Of a stretch of DNA of 64,000 nucleotides, positions 11,557 through 20,958 are shown one piece after another. The stretch spans positions 242,470,250 to 242,534,249 of the forward strand of contig CATIUR010000001.1 in NCBI GenBank assembly GCA_949592205.1, in the 5' to 3' direction. A program made the position numbers and the translations under genes. The DNA comes from Helichrysum umbraculigerum (Eukaryota; Streptophyta; Magnoliopsida; Asterales; Asteraceae). The notes beneath the pieces were generated by a model. That model saw only the letters and a program-made list of their open reading frames with translations, was not told the origin of the DNA and did not search any database. How positions within the stretch are numbered: the first letter of the stretch is position 1; each line of letters begins with the position of its first letter.

Positions 11557-13110
11557 AAGGAGATTTTGTCCCCGAAATCTCACCTTGCACAAACAAACTA
11601 GGGTAACGAGACTTCATGCTTTCCTCCGTTTCCCACATAATGTTAGCACCCAAACTATGTCTCCACTTGACCAAAACCATCGGAATTTCCTTCTTTCGAA
11701 GTTTAGTCACATCCAAAAGCTCTACGGGTTCCTCTACAAGTCTATGACTTTGGTCAAAACGTAAATCTTGCCATGGAAGAACCTGGGATTGGTCCTCCAC
11801 ATTACATTTCCTTAAATAGCACACATTGAATGTATCATGAATACCCGCTAATTCAGGAGGAAGATCTAGAGACACTGATTGATCATTAACTACTTGTCGA
11901 ATTTTAAATGGGCCAATGTATCTAGAGGCGAGTTTACCAAACCGAATTACCCATTTCCAAGGCGAAACTTTCAAATAAACTAATTCACCTTCTACAAACG
12001 TAACAGGTCATCGACGAGGATCGGCATACTGTTTCTGTCTATCACGGGCAGCTTTTAACTTTTCACGGGCTATAGCTACCTTATCAGCAGTAATTTGGAC
12101 AATATCTGAACCCGCAAACTGTTTATCACCCGCTTCTAACCAACAAGTGGGTGTTCTACATCGGCGACCATACAACATCTCATAAGGTGGCATGCCTATA
12201 CTAGAATGAAAAGAGTTATTATAGACGAACTCAACTAACGGCAAGTGAGAATCCCACGACCCACGAAATTCTAATACACAAGCCCTTAGCATGTCCTCGA
12301 GAGTCTGAATAGTCCGCTCAGAATGACCATCAGTCTGAGGATGATAAGCAGTGCTCAAATTGATTTTGGTACCCAATTCCCTTTGCAAACTCTGCCAAAA
12401 CCCCGATACAAACCGAGAATCTCTGTCTGACACGATAGACAACGGAATCCCATGCCTAGATACAACCTCATTACTGTACAACTGTGCCAGTTTTTTCAAA
12501 GATGCCGTCTCACTAGAAGCAAGAAAGTGCGCACTCTTGGTCAATCTATCGATAATTACCCAAATCATATCATTGCCCTTAACCGTTCGAGGTAATTTGG
12601 TTACAAAATCCATGGTTATATGCTCCCATTTCCACTCGGGTATCTCAAGTTGTTTCAATGATCCATATGGTTTCTGGTGTTCGGCTTTCACTTGAGAGCA
12701 TATGTGACAAGATTCCACAACTCGAGCAACATCCATCTTAAGAGTAGGCCACCAATACAATGGTTTCAAGTCGTTATACATCTTTTTACTACCCAGATGA
12801 ACCGATAACCTAGACTTATAAGCCTTCATCATTATCACATCACGAAGACCGCCAAGCAAAGGAACCCAAACCCGAGATTGAAAAGGCTTTAATCCACGAG
12901 AATCATCAAGCAATAAATCCTTTGTTTTAAGCATGACTTCGGATTTTAAGTTGTTATCCATCAAGACCTCCATTTGAGCGGCTTTTAATTGGTTAATCAA
13001 ATCCGATGAAACCTCTAATCGCATGAAACAAACCCTTTCATATTTTTCTTTCCGGCTTAAAGCATCCGCTACAACATTGGCTTTACCCGGGTGATAACGA
13101 ATCTCACAAC
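11555..13110 (-). pseudogene. Truncated Ty3/Gypsy integrase with chromodomain (Tekay-like copy 1)
   Basis: Reading on the minus strand, the fragment starts in the RNase H-integrase connection (YHPGKANVVADALSRK). It continues through an HHCC zinc finger (CHICSQVKAEHQKPYG) and the integrase core with its acidic residues: D in TMDFVTKLP, D in SIVSDRDSRF and E in TDGHSERTIQTLED. A C-terminal segment (IPMVLVKW...IMWETEESM) resembles a chromodomain, as in chromoviruses of the Tekay clade. A TGA at about 12008 interrupts the frame after YADPRR, where copy 2 has an Arg codon. Three residues (GKR) are missing just downstream relative to copy 2. Gag, protease and reverse transcriptase are absent because the element is cut off at about 13110. 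Confidence 0.88.
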
Positions 13111-13161
13111 AGGGGGAGTTTGTGACACCTGGTCCAAAAGGTCAATTTTCGCGCCAAATTT
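13111..13161 (+). repeat. Polypurine tract and start of an LTR remnant (left piece)
   Basis: AGGGGGAG (13111-13118) is followed by TGTGACACCTGGTCC from 13121, which looks like a polypurine tract abutting a 3' LTR. The homology of copy 1 integrase ends exactly at the left side. The SIRE element inserted at 13162 splits this remnant, which continues at 24969. Confidence 0.5.
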
Positions 13162-13842
13162 TGTTGGGTCAAAACTGTTTCAGGTCTGAGTTGAAGTTGT
13201 TGATGAAGACAAAGTACAAGTGATTAAAACTGTTTGTTTTGAAGGTTAAAACTGTCTTTACGAAGTTACAACTGATAGAAGAAAACTGAAGAGAAGACAA
13301 GTGTTACAACTGATTAAAGATAGATTACAACTGATAGTTATGTGTCTGTAAGTAGTTAAAACTGCTTTTGACTGTTAGTTATATATGAAACAGTTAACAC
13401 TGAATATATATTTGTACTTAGTCTTATATTATAATTGAAGCAGTTACCACTGAATGTGTAACAGTTACAACTGTTTACTTCAGAATGGTAGTTTCAACTG
13501 TTTATGATTTTGTGATAAGTTTGAGTCGGTTATGGAAGTTATTATATTCCATATATGTAGGAGATTGTATAGGACTCTATGTGATATAAATAGAGATCCT
13601 TTAGACCTAGATAGGTTAATGATTTTTGCGCAGCTTCAAGGTTTTCTGTAACCCTAATACATCAAGTGTATTCGTCTTATATAATTAATAAGATTGAAGC
13701 TTTCGGTATATTCTTGTGTTCATCATATTAATTAATTTTCGTTGATCTTCTTAATATTATTGAGTGTGATTCCGCAACTTCTCAATAATATATTCAAAGC
13801 TTATTACATAAGATTGTTTATTAAGTTAAACAGGGACTAACA
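13162..13842 (+). repeat. SIRE-type element 5' LTR
   Basis: Runs from TGTTGGGTCAAAACTG to ...GGGACTAACA, 681 bp. The first ~340 bases hold about nine copies of TTA[AC][AC]ACTG plus degenerate ones. A probable TATA element (GATATAAATAGAG) lies near 13581-13592, downstream of this array, so the array is in the U3 promoter region. Confidence 0.93.
13168..13505 (+). promoter_or_regulatory. Array of TTA[AC][AC]ACTG motifs in the U3 of the SIRE-type LTR
   Basis: TTAAAACTG, TTACAACTG, TTAACACTG and TTACCACTG occur repeatedly (about nine exact fits, with GTCAAAACTG and TTTCAACTG as degenerate members). The complement contains CAGTT, the core recognised by many plant MYB factors. MYB-type repeats are known LTR enhancers in the Tto1 retrotransposon, so a similar role is plausible but inferred. 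The same array is present in the 3' LTR. Confidence 0.6.
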
Positions 13843-13845
13843 AAG

Positions 13846-13857
13846 TGGTATCAGAGC
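13846..13857 (+). other. Primer binding site, initiator tRNA-Met type
   Basis: TGGTATCAGAGC begins three bases after the end of the 5' LTR. This is the usual plant Copia primer binding site, complementary to the 3' end of initiator tRNA-Met. Confidence 0.9.
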
Positions 13858-13940
13858 AAGTGAAGCTTTGAAAACAGGAAGATCTGGGATTATTAGTATT
13901 AGTATTTGAGTTTTAGTTCAGATATTAAGTTTTGATTTCA

Positions 13941-16649
13941 ATGGCGACTGAAGGTAATGAAGGAATTCAAGCTACAAAGATTCCAATGCTTAAACCTGAT
14001 GAGTTTGACCTATGGAAGGTCAGAATCAGGCAATATATGCTTCTCACTGATTATCAGATGTGGGAAGTTGTTGTTAATGGTATTCCAGTAACGCTTGATG
14101 GGGATGAAGTAAAGCAACCAAGAGCACCACCAACATCTGAAGCAGAGAGGAAAATCAGATCTACTGAGTACAAGGCACTTAGTACTCTGTTGCTATCCAT
14201 TCCGAATGAGCATCAGAGCAGATTTGATAATTGTGAAGATCCCAAGGTACTAATGGAGGCGATTGAGAAGAGGTTTGGTGGTAATGATAACACCAAAAAG
14301 AATAAAAGATCTCTGTTAAAGCAACAATTTGAAAATTTTAGCCATGTGAAAACTGAAACTCTAACTCAAACCTTTGATAGGTTTACTAAACTAGTTGGAG
14401 AATTGGAAAATCACAAGGTTAAGATTGACAAAGAAGATCTTAACATAAAGTTCTTGATATCATTAGGTGATGAATGGACAATCTATACTGTTGGATTGAG
14501 GCAGAGTTCAGACATTGAAGTTAAGGAACTAGAAGATATATACAATGATCTGAGGAACTTTGAGTCTGAGGTGGAGAGTAAGAAGCAAGCAACTGGATAT
14601 AGTCATAATGCTGCTTTTATGTCTATGGCTGGAACAAAGGTAGAATCAAGCCAAATGGGTTCTACTTATGTTTCAGGGGGAGCAGGATCATCATCAAATA
14701 GTTCTAATGATCAGATATTAGAATCTTTCTTTGCAAGTAATGTGAATTCTTCACTTACTAATGAAGATCTGGAACAATTTGATGGTGATGATCTAGAGGA
14801 GATGGACATCAAGTGGCAAATTGCATTAATTACTCAGAGAGCAAAAAGGTTCATGCAAAGGACTGGTAGGAATAACTTTGCATACAAGAGGAATGATGCA
14901 AATTGGTTTGATAAGAGCAAGATTGAGTGTTTCAACTGTCACAAGATGGGACACTTTGCCAGAGAATGCAGAAACCCTAGGCAAGAGCAGAATAGTAATG
15001 GTCAGAGATCTGGAAGCACTGGAACACAGACAAGAAACATTCCAATTCAGGGGGCTTCAGCAAATGCTTTGGTGTCTATGGATGGCTGTGGATGGGACTG
15101 GAGTGATCAAGAAGAGCATGTTATGAAGAATCAATGTCTCATGGCCATTGCAGAATCTGACAAAAAGTCAGAAGTTCCTTCTGAGGTACAAAATAAATTA
15201 TGTTCTGCTGTTTGTAAACAAACTGTTAAACACTACAGAGATCATAATATAAAAGTGTGTGAGGAACTAAAACAATGGGAAATCAAAAGTAAACACACCA
15301 TAGCAGTCATTGAAAATCTGGAAAATCAAATAAAGGCATATGAAGTCAATGCAACACAGTTTAAATATGACATTGAATATGCTAGGTGGGAGAGAGACAC
15401 TTTTAAAGATAAAGTTGAGTTGTTATCTAAGAAACTTACTGAGGTCACATGTGAAAGAGATAGTATAAGGCTTGATGTAAGTAAATTAGAACATGCTTCA
15501 AAGAGTGTAAATAAACTTATTAATTCACAGATTCATGATAAACTTAAGACTGGATTAGGGTACAATAATGTACCTCCACCTTATAATCACACCTACTTTC
15601 CTCCTAAAAGTGAAATTGATATCAATTCACTTAAAAGAGGAATGGTAGATGAGGTTAAAAAGGCTGATCCAATTAAAAGTTTATCTGATGATGAGCTGTT
15701 TGTAGAAGGTGAAGTTAGTGACTGGACTGAAGAAGATGATCAGAGTGATAGGACATCAAATTGTGAGAAGAGTGTGAAATCTGAATCATCTAAGTCTGAA
15801 TCAACATGTGAGAATGTGAGGAGAGTAATTACTGATCTAGTTACTAATCTTAAAACTGATAAACTAGAAGAGGGTAAGAAAATGTTTAAGGAAAAGGTTA
15901 AACTGAACTTAGAGAAGGTGAGCTTGAATACTAACAAATCTAAACATGGGTTAGGATATGTTGGTAATACAGTTAATTCAGTTACTAAACCTGTTGTGAA
16001 TAACTGTGTTAATTGTACATGTAAAGCAAGTACTTCTTCTTCACAGAATTTTCAAAATCAAAAACCCAGAGGTAATCAAAGAAATTGGAATCAAATGGTT
16101 TCACAAAAACTGGGTAATAATGTTACTGTGATTAAAGAAATGTCTTGCTTTATATGTGGAAAAATGGGTCATCTTCAATATGACTGCTATCATAATCCTG
16201 AGAATGTTCAAAGGATTAGAAAACAGTCATGGACAAAAGCAAATATGAGTAACAAACAAAATTTTCAATCAAAAGTTAATCATACTGCCAGAGTTCAGAA
16301 GATAAACTCAAAGGCTACCATGTTAAACACTGTTACAGGTAAATCTACTGCAGCAGTAATAACAAATTTAGCCAAAAGTTTAAAGACTAAAACAGTGGTA
16401 ACCAAATACAAAAACAGTGTTAACAAAATTAACACTGACTCTTCGATTGGTAAAACAGTTAAAACTGTTAAGCCAAAGAACACTGTTAAGTCTAAAATAA
16501 GCTGGATTTGGACACCTATTAAGTCTGATAAATTAACAGATCCAAATACCAACAGTGCTTCACAATCAATAATCTTCAAGAAAGTTGAATATGTGAATGC
16601 ACATGGGAAACCCAAAGCCAAATTGGTTTGGGTTCCCAAGAGAAATTAA
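13941..16649 (+). CDS. SIRE-type gag polyprotein
   Basis: Starting at the first ATG (ATGGCGACTGAAGG), this encodes a 902-residue structural protein that would assemble virus-like particles and bind element RNA. The N-terminal ~230 residues form the UBN2/retrotran_gag-type capsid domain (for example WKVRIRQYMLLTDYQMWEVV). A CCHC zinc knuckle, CFNCHKMGHFARECRN, lies at about residue 329. A charged, partly coiled-coil section covers about 430-530, and a second CCHC knuckle, CFICGKMGHLQYDC, lies at about 736. The tail is Lys/Ser/Thr-rich. It ends in TAA at 16647-16649, with a second in-frame TAA at 16659 before pol. The length is about twice that of ordinary Copia gag, which is typical for SIRE. 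Confidence 0.9.
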   Translation: MATEGNEGIQATKIPMLKPDEFDLWKVRIRQYMLLTDYQMWEVVVNGIPVTLDGDEVKQPRAPPTSEAERKIRSTEYKALSTLLLSIPNEHQSRFDNCEDPKVLMEAIEKRFGGNDNTKKNKRSLLKQQFENFSHVKTETLTQTFDRFTKLVGELENHKVKIDKEDLNIKFLISLGDEWTIYTVGLRQSSDIEVKELEDIYNDLRNFESEVESKKQATGYSHNAAFMSMAGTKVESSQMGSTYVSGGAGSSSNSSNDQILESFFASNVNSSLTNEDLEQFDGDDLEEMDIKWQIALITQRAKRFMQRTGRNNFAYKRNDANWFDKSKIECFNCHKMGHFARECRNPRQEQNSNGQRSGSTGTQTRNIPIQGASANALVSMDGCGWDWSDQEEHVMKNQCLMAIAESDKKSEVPSEVQNKLCSAVCKQTVKHYRDHNIKVCEELKQWEIKSKHTIAVIENLENQIKAYEVNATQFKYDIEYARWERDTFKDKVELLSKKLTEVTCERDSIRLDVSKLEHASKSVNKLINSQIHDKLKTGLGYNNVPPPYNHTYFPPKSEIDINSLKRGMVDEVKKADPIKSLSDDELFVEGEVSDWTEEDDQSDRTSNCEKSVKSESSKSESTCENVRRVITDLVTNLKTDKLEEGKKMFKEKVKLNLEKVSLNTNKSKHGLGYVGNTVNSVTKPVVNNCVNCTCKASTSSSQNFQNQKPRGNQRNWNQMVSQKLGNNVTVIKEMSCFICGKMGHLQYDCYHNPENVQRIRKQSWTKANMSNKQNFQSKVNHTARVQKINSKATMLNTVTGKSTAAVITNLAKSLKTKTVVTKYKNSVNKINTDSSIGKTVKTVKPKNTVKSKISWIWTPIKSDKLTDPNTNSASQSIIFKKVEYVNAHGKPKAKLVWVPKRN

Positions 16650-16667
16650 TTCTCTTTTTAACTGTTT

Positions 16668-19600
16668 GTGCAGGGCAAGCCAAAGAGCTTATGGCATATT
16701 GATAGTGGATGCTCAAGGCACATGACTGGAGACAAAGAAAAGCTGCAAGACTTCAATTCTTTTGATGGTGGATATGTAGCTTTTGGAAGTAATCCAAAAG
16801 GAGGAAGAATCACAGGGAAAGGAACAGTTCAGAGTGAAAAGCTAAGTTTTGATAATGTTTATTTTGTGGAACAACTGAGGTATAATTTACTAAGTGTGAG
16901 TCAAATCACAGATAAAAAGAACCCAGTTCTTTTTACTGACACTGAATGCCTTATCTTGTCCAAGGAATTCAAAATACCAGAAAACATGATTTTGATGAGA
17001 ATTCCAAGGCAAGATAATGTATATAAGTGTGACTTAGTAAATATGACACCTCAACCTGATTTAAACTGTCTTATTTCTAGAGCAAGTGTGAATGAATCTG
17101 AACTGTGGCATAGGAGGATGTGTCACATAAATTTCAAAACCATTAATAAACTTGTCAAAAACAAGCTTGTTAGAGGTTTGCCTGAAAAGGTCTATTCATG
17201 TGATGATCATTGTGTTTCTTGTCAAAAGGGAAAGCAACACAAATCCTCATTTAAGTCCAAATCTGTGAACACAAATAGCACACCCTTACACTTATTGAAT
17301 ATGGACTTATTTGGACCAACCAGTACAAGTAGTATGGGGAAAAAGTCTTACTGTCTTGTGATTATTGATGATTATACTAGATTTACATGGGTTTTCTTTC
17401 TTAGGACAAAGGATGAGACAGGTGAAATACTTAGATCATTTATAACTAAGATGGAAAATCAATTGGATAAAAGAGTAAAGATCATCAGAAGTGATAATGG
17501 AACAGAATTTAAAAATCGTGAGATGGATAAATTCTGTGAAGTTAAAGGTATTAAGAGAGAATTTAGTGCACCTAGAACTCCTCAACAAAATGGAGTAGCT
17601 GAAAGGAGGAATAGGACACTGATTGAGGCTGCTAGAACCATGCTATCTGATGCAAAGCTACCTATGTCTTTTTGGGCAGAGGCAGTTAGCACAGCTTGCT
17701 ATGTTCAGAATAGAGTATTAGTTGTTAAGCCTCATAACAAGACACCATATGAACTGTTATTTAAGAGAAAGCCTTTGGTTAGTTTCTTAAAATCTTTTGG
17801 GTGTCCTTGTACTATATTAAATACCAAAGATCACTTAGGTAAGTTTCAAAGTAAGGCTGATGAGGGGATATTTGTTGGTTATTCTATTCAAAGTAAATCT
17901 TATAGAGTATTCAATCAAAGGACCAGAATCATAGAAGAATCAATGCACATCACTTTTAATGAAAACACTGTTAATCCTGAGGGAAAAGGTCCTGAATCAC
18001 TGTTTGATATTGATGCACTTAATACTGCTTTTAGATATACAAATGTGGATACTAGTGCAGGTACAAGTGCAGGTACAAATACAGGAACAGGTGATGGAGA
18101 AGGTAGGTCAGACTCAGGAATATCAACTGGAATGAAGAAGGATTCATTGGAATATATATTATTTCCAATTTGGTCTCCTGATCCCCCAGAAGTGTTTGAT
18201 ACTGATCAATCAAAGACATCAAAGGATGTGGAAACAGGAAAATCAGATGAAACATCATTTAATCTTGTTGATGATTCTGATAGACCTGTTATTGAAGACA
18301 GTACAGAAGACAGTGATATGAGTCCAGTACAGAAGTATACAAAGGCAAGTGTGAATGTTGATCAGACACCTACAAAGCATCTTGACAAGGGGCAGGAACA
18401 ATTGAATTATCTACATTTGATGAGCTCTACTCCTGTGTCAAAGAGAATTGCAAGAGAAGTGTCAAGTAGTGAGTCTGGACAAGAAGGGAATTTTACCAAC
18501 TTGGAGGAGAGGATTCAAGAAACAGCAGCATCTAAATACATTACTCATAAAGATCATCCACTTGAGAATGTAATAGGAGATATTGAATCTGCTGTTAAAA
18601 CAAGAAATCAAAGTCAGGTGTTTGAAGCTTCAGCAAATGAGGAAGAAGTAAATCTTGATACAGAAGCTGTTAATACTTCTTTGTTTGCCTGTTTTCTGTC
18701 TCAAACAGAACCAAAGAAGGTTACTGAAGCTTTGAGAGATCCTAGTTGGATTGAAGCTATGCAAGAGGAGTTGCTTCAGTTTAAGATTCAAGAAGTCTGG
18801 ACATTGGTTGATTTGCCTAAAGGGAAGAGGGCAATTGGTACTAAATGGATTTTCAAAAACAAGAAAGATGAAAGAGGTATAGTGATCAAAAACAAGGCTA
18901 GATTGGTTGCACAGGGGTATTCACAAGAAGAGGGGATTGATTATGATGAGGTTTTTGCACCTGTTGCAAGAATAGAGGCAATTAGATTGTTTTTGGCTTA
19001 TGCTTCATTCAAGGGATTCATTGTGTATCAAATGGATGTAAAGAGTGCTTTTCTGTATGGCACTATACAGGAAGAGGTCTATGTATGTCAACCACCAGGG
19101 TTTGAAGATTCTAAGTTTCCTGACAAAGTTTTCAAACTGGATAAAGCTCTTTATGGCTTACATCAAGCACCTAGAGCCTGGTATGATACTTTTTCAGATT
19201 ATCTGTTGCAGAATGGTTTCAAAAGGGGTGCAATAGATAAAACTGTGTTTACTAAAGGAATTAAGAATGATATACTACTGGTTCAAGTCTATGTAGATGA
19301 TATCATTTTTGGTTCAACAAAGGATAGTCTTTGCAAGGAGTTTGAATCATTGATGCATGAAAAGTTCAAGATGAGCTCCATGGGGGAATTAACATTTTTC
19401 TTGGGGCTGCAAGTAAAGCAACAAAACGAAGGAATCTTTATTCATCAAAGTAAGTATGTTAATGATATACTGGATCGGTTTGGGTATAAAGATGCTAAAG
19501 TAGCAAGCACACCAGTGGAGACAAACAAGAAATTACATGCAGATCTTGAGGGGGAGAGTGTGGATGAACATCTTTACAGATCAATGATCGGGTCTCTTAT

Positions 19601-20234
19601 GTATCTCACTTCATCAAGGCCTGACATCATGTTTGCTGTGTGCTTATGTGCTAGATTTCAAGCTAATCCAAAACTGTCACATCTTCTTGCAGTCAAAAGA
19701 ATATTTAGATATTTAAAGGGTCAACCAAAATTGGGCCTTTGGTATCCAAAGTTTACTTCTTTTGATCTGATAGCTTACACAGATAGTGATTATGGAGGAG
19801 CTAATCTGGACAGGAAATCTACATCAGGATGTTGTCAATTTTTGGGAGAAAGATTGGTTTCATGGCAATGCAAGAAACAAACCACTGTATCTACATCTAC
19901 AGCAGAGGCAAAATATGTAGCAGCTGCAACTTGCTGTGCTCAAGTGCTATGGATTCAGAATCAGATGCTAGATTATGGTTTTACCTTTCTTAATACTCCT
20001 ATTTTTATTGATAATAGCTCTGCAATCAGTATTATTAATAACCCAGTTAAACATTCTAAAACAAAGAACATTGAAATCAGATATCATTTCATTAGAGATT
20101 GTAATGAGAAAAGACTTATTCAAATTTTGAAAGTTCATACTGATAATCAGTTTGCTGATCTGTTTACAAAAGCTTTTGATGTAGGCAGATTCACATTCTT
20201 GGTTACTAGTATTGGAATGATCAATTTGTCATAA
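16668..20234 (+). CDS. SIRE-type pol polyprotein (protease, integrase, reverse transcriptase, RNase H)
   Basis: An open frame of about 1188 codons, in the same frame as gag but separated from it by two stops and lacking its own ATG. The coordinate marks the first codon after the last stop that I count as usable. Domains in order: aspartic protease WHIDSGCSRHMTG (about 9-21); integrase zinc finger (HRRMCHINF...CVSCQKG); integrase DDE core with MDLFGP (~211), RSDNGTEF (~274) and QQNGVAERRN (~305); reverse transcriptase from about 684 with YVDDIIFGS (~874); RNase H with YTDSDYGG (~1036) and STAEAKYVAA. All catalytic motifs look intact. Expression needs stop-codon readthrough or splicing; an acceptor-like TGTTTGTGCAG|G sits at the boundary. 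It ends with TAA. Confidence 0.93.
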   Translation: MQGKPKSLWHIDSGCSRHMTGDKEKLQDFNSFDGGYVAFGSNPKGGRITGKGTVQSEKLSFDNVYFVEQLRYNLLSVSQITDKKNPVLFTDTECLILSKEFKIPENMILMRIPRQDNVYKCDLVNMTPQPDLNCLISRASVNESELWHRRMCHINFKTINKLVKNKLVRGLPEKVYSCDDHCVSCQKGKQHKSSFKSKSVNTNSTPLHLLNMDLFGPTSTSSMGKKSYCLVIIDDYTRFTWVFFLRTKDETGEILRSFITKMENQLDKRVKIIRSDNGTEFKNREMDKFCEVKGIKREFSAPRTPQQNGVAERRNRTLIEAARTMLSDAKLPMSFWAEAVSTACYVQNRVLVVKPHNKTPYELLFKRKPLVSFLKSFGCPCTILNTKDHLGKFQSKADEGIFVGYSIQSKSYRVFNQRTRIIEESMHITFNENTVNPEGKGPESLFDIDALNTAFRYTNVDTSAGTSAGTNTGTGDGEGRSDSGISTGMKKDSLEYILFPIWSPDPPEVFDTDQSKTSKDVETGKSDETSFNLVDDSDRPVIEDSTEDSDMSPVQKYTKASVNVDQTPTKHLDKGQEQLNYLHLMSSTPVSKRIAREVSSSESGQEGNFTNLEERIQETAASKYITHKDHPLENVIGDIESAVKTRNQSQVFEASANEEEVNLDTEAVNTSLFACFLSQTEPKKVTEALRDPSWIEAMQEELLQFKIQEVWTLVDLPKGKRAIGTKWIFKNKKDERGIVIKNKARLVAQGYSQEEGIDYDEVFAPVARIEAIRLFLAYASFKGFIVYQMDVKSAFLYGTIQEEVYVCQPPGFEDSKFPDKVFKLDKALYGLHQAPRAWYDTFSDYLLQNGFKRGAIDKTVFTKGIKNDILLVQVYVDDIIFGSTKDSLCKEFESLMHEKFKMSSMGELTFFLGLQVKQQNEGIFIHQSKYVNDILDRFGYKDAKVASTPVETNKKLHADLEGESVDEHLYRSMIGSLMYLTSSRPDIMFAVCLCARFQANPKLSHLLAVKRIFRYLKGQPKLGLWYPKFTSFDLIAYTDSDYGGANLDRKSTSGCCQFLGERLVSWQCKKQTTVSTSTAEAKYVAAATCCAQVLWIQNQMLDYGFTFLNTPIFIDNSSAISIINNPVKHSKTKNIEIRYHFIRDCNEKRLIQILKVHTDNQFADLFTKAFDVGRFTFLVTSIGMINLS

Positions 20235-20958
20235 GTTATTTTTCTTATCACTGTATTCTGTGAATAATATCTACTGTGATTTCAATTTGGGTTAATACTG
20301 ATTGGTTAATTAAACACTGATTGTGTGTATTGTGTTTCGTTATCACTGTTTTCTACTTTTAGTATAAACAGTGGTAATAATCACTTCACCACTGTTGGTG
20401 TATAGTTAACACTGTATACTTGTATTATTGTTTGGAATTACCACTGCAGGTTATATTGCTATGTCTTGGAGTCTAACTTATGCAGGTGGTTATGAAGTTT
20501 TACTGCTTGTGGAGTTTACTTTTTGGTAAAAAAAAATAAAAAATAAAAAAATAAAAAAAAATCACTGCTTTGTTTATATGATTTTGCTAGAACTGAAGTA
20601 CTACTTGTATTAAGTTAGCACTGCCTTGGTCGGTTGGTACTGCTTGTACAAGTTAGCACTGCTAGCTTTATTATGTAAATGATGCATTTGAGAAACCAAG
20701 TGTTGATTACCACTGATGGTTATTTTCACAATTATCACTGAACGTGTTATTTTACTTAATTAACACTGTTTTAGTTGTAATTGGGGATCTGATCAAATTA
20801 GGGCTTATAACTGATTTAATTTTAGTACTTAACTCTCAACACTTAGGGTTTCTCATTACGCTTTCAAAATTACACATACAAACAACTGCGCTAAGTCTTA
20901 TCGATTCTCGAGTGTGTAAAATCATCTTCGATTCTTTTCGATTACTTGATTTCTTATC
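20235..20958 (+). promoter_or_regulatory. Spacer between pol and ORF3, rich in TTANCACTG repeats (candidate internal promoter)
   Basis: This 724-bp non-coding spacer contains at least eight copies of TTANCACTG (TTATCACTG, TTAACACTG, TTACCACTG, TTAGCACTG) between about 20245 and 20770, the same consensus as the U3 array. An A-rich run lies at about 20527-20563. The last ~100 bases before the ORF3 ATG (CAAAATTACACATACAAACA and CT-rich words) look like a plant 5' leader. The arrangement suggests ORF3 is driven separately, which is inference. Confidence 0.5.
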
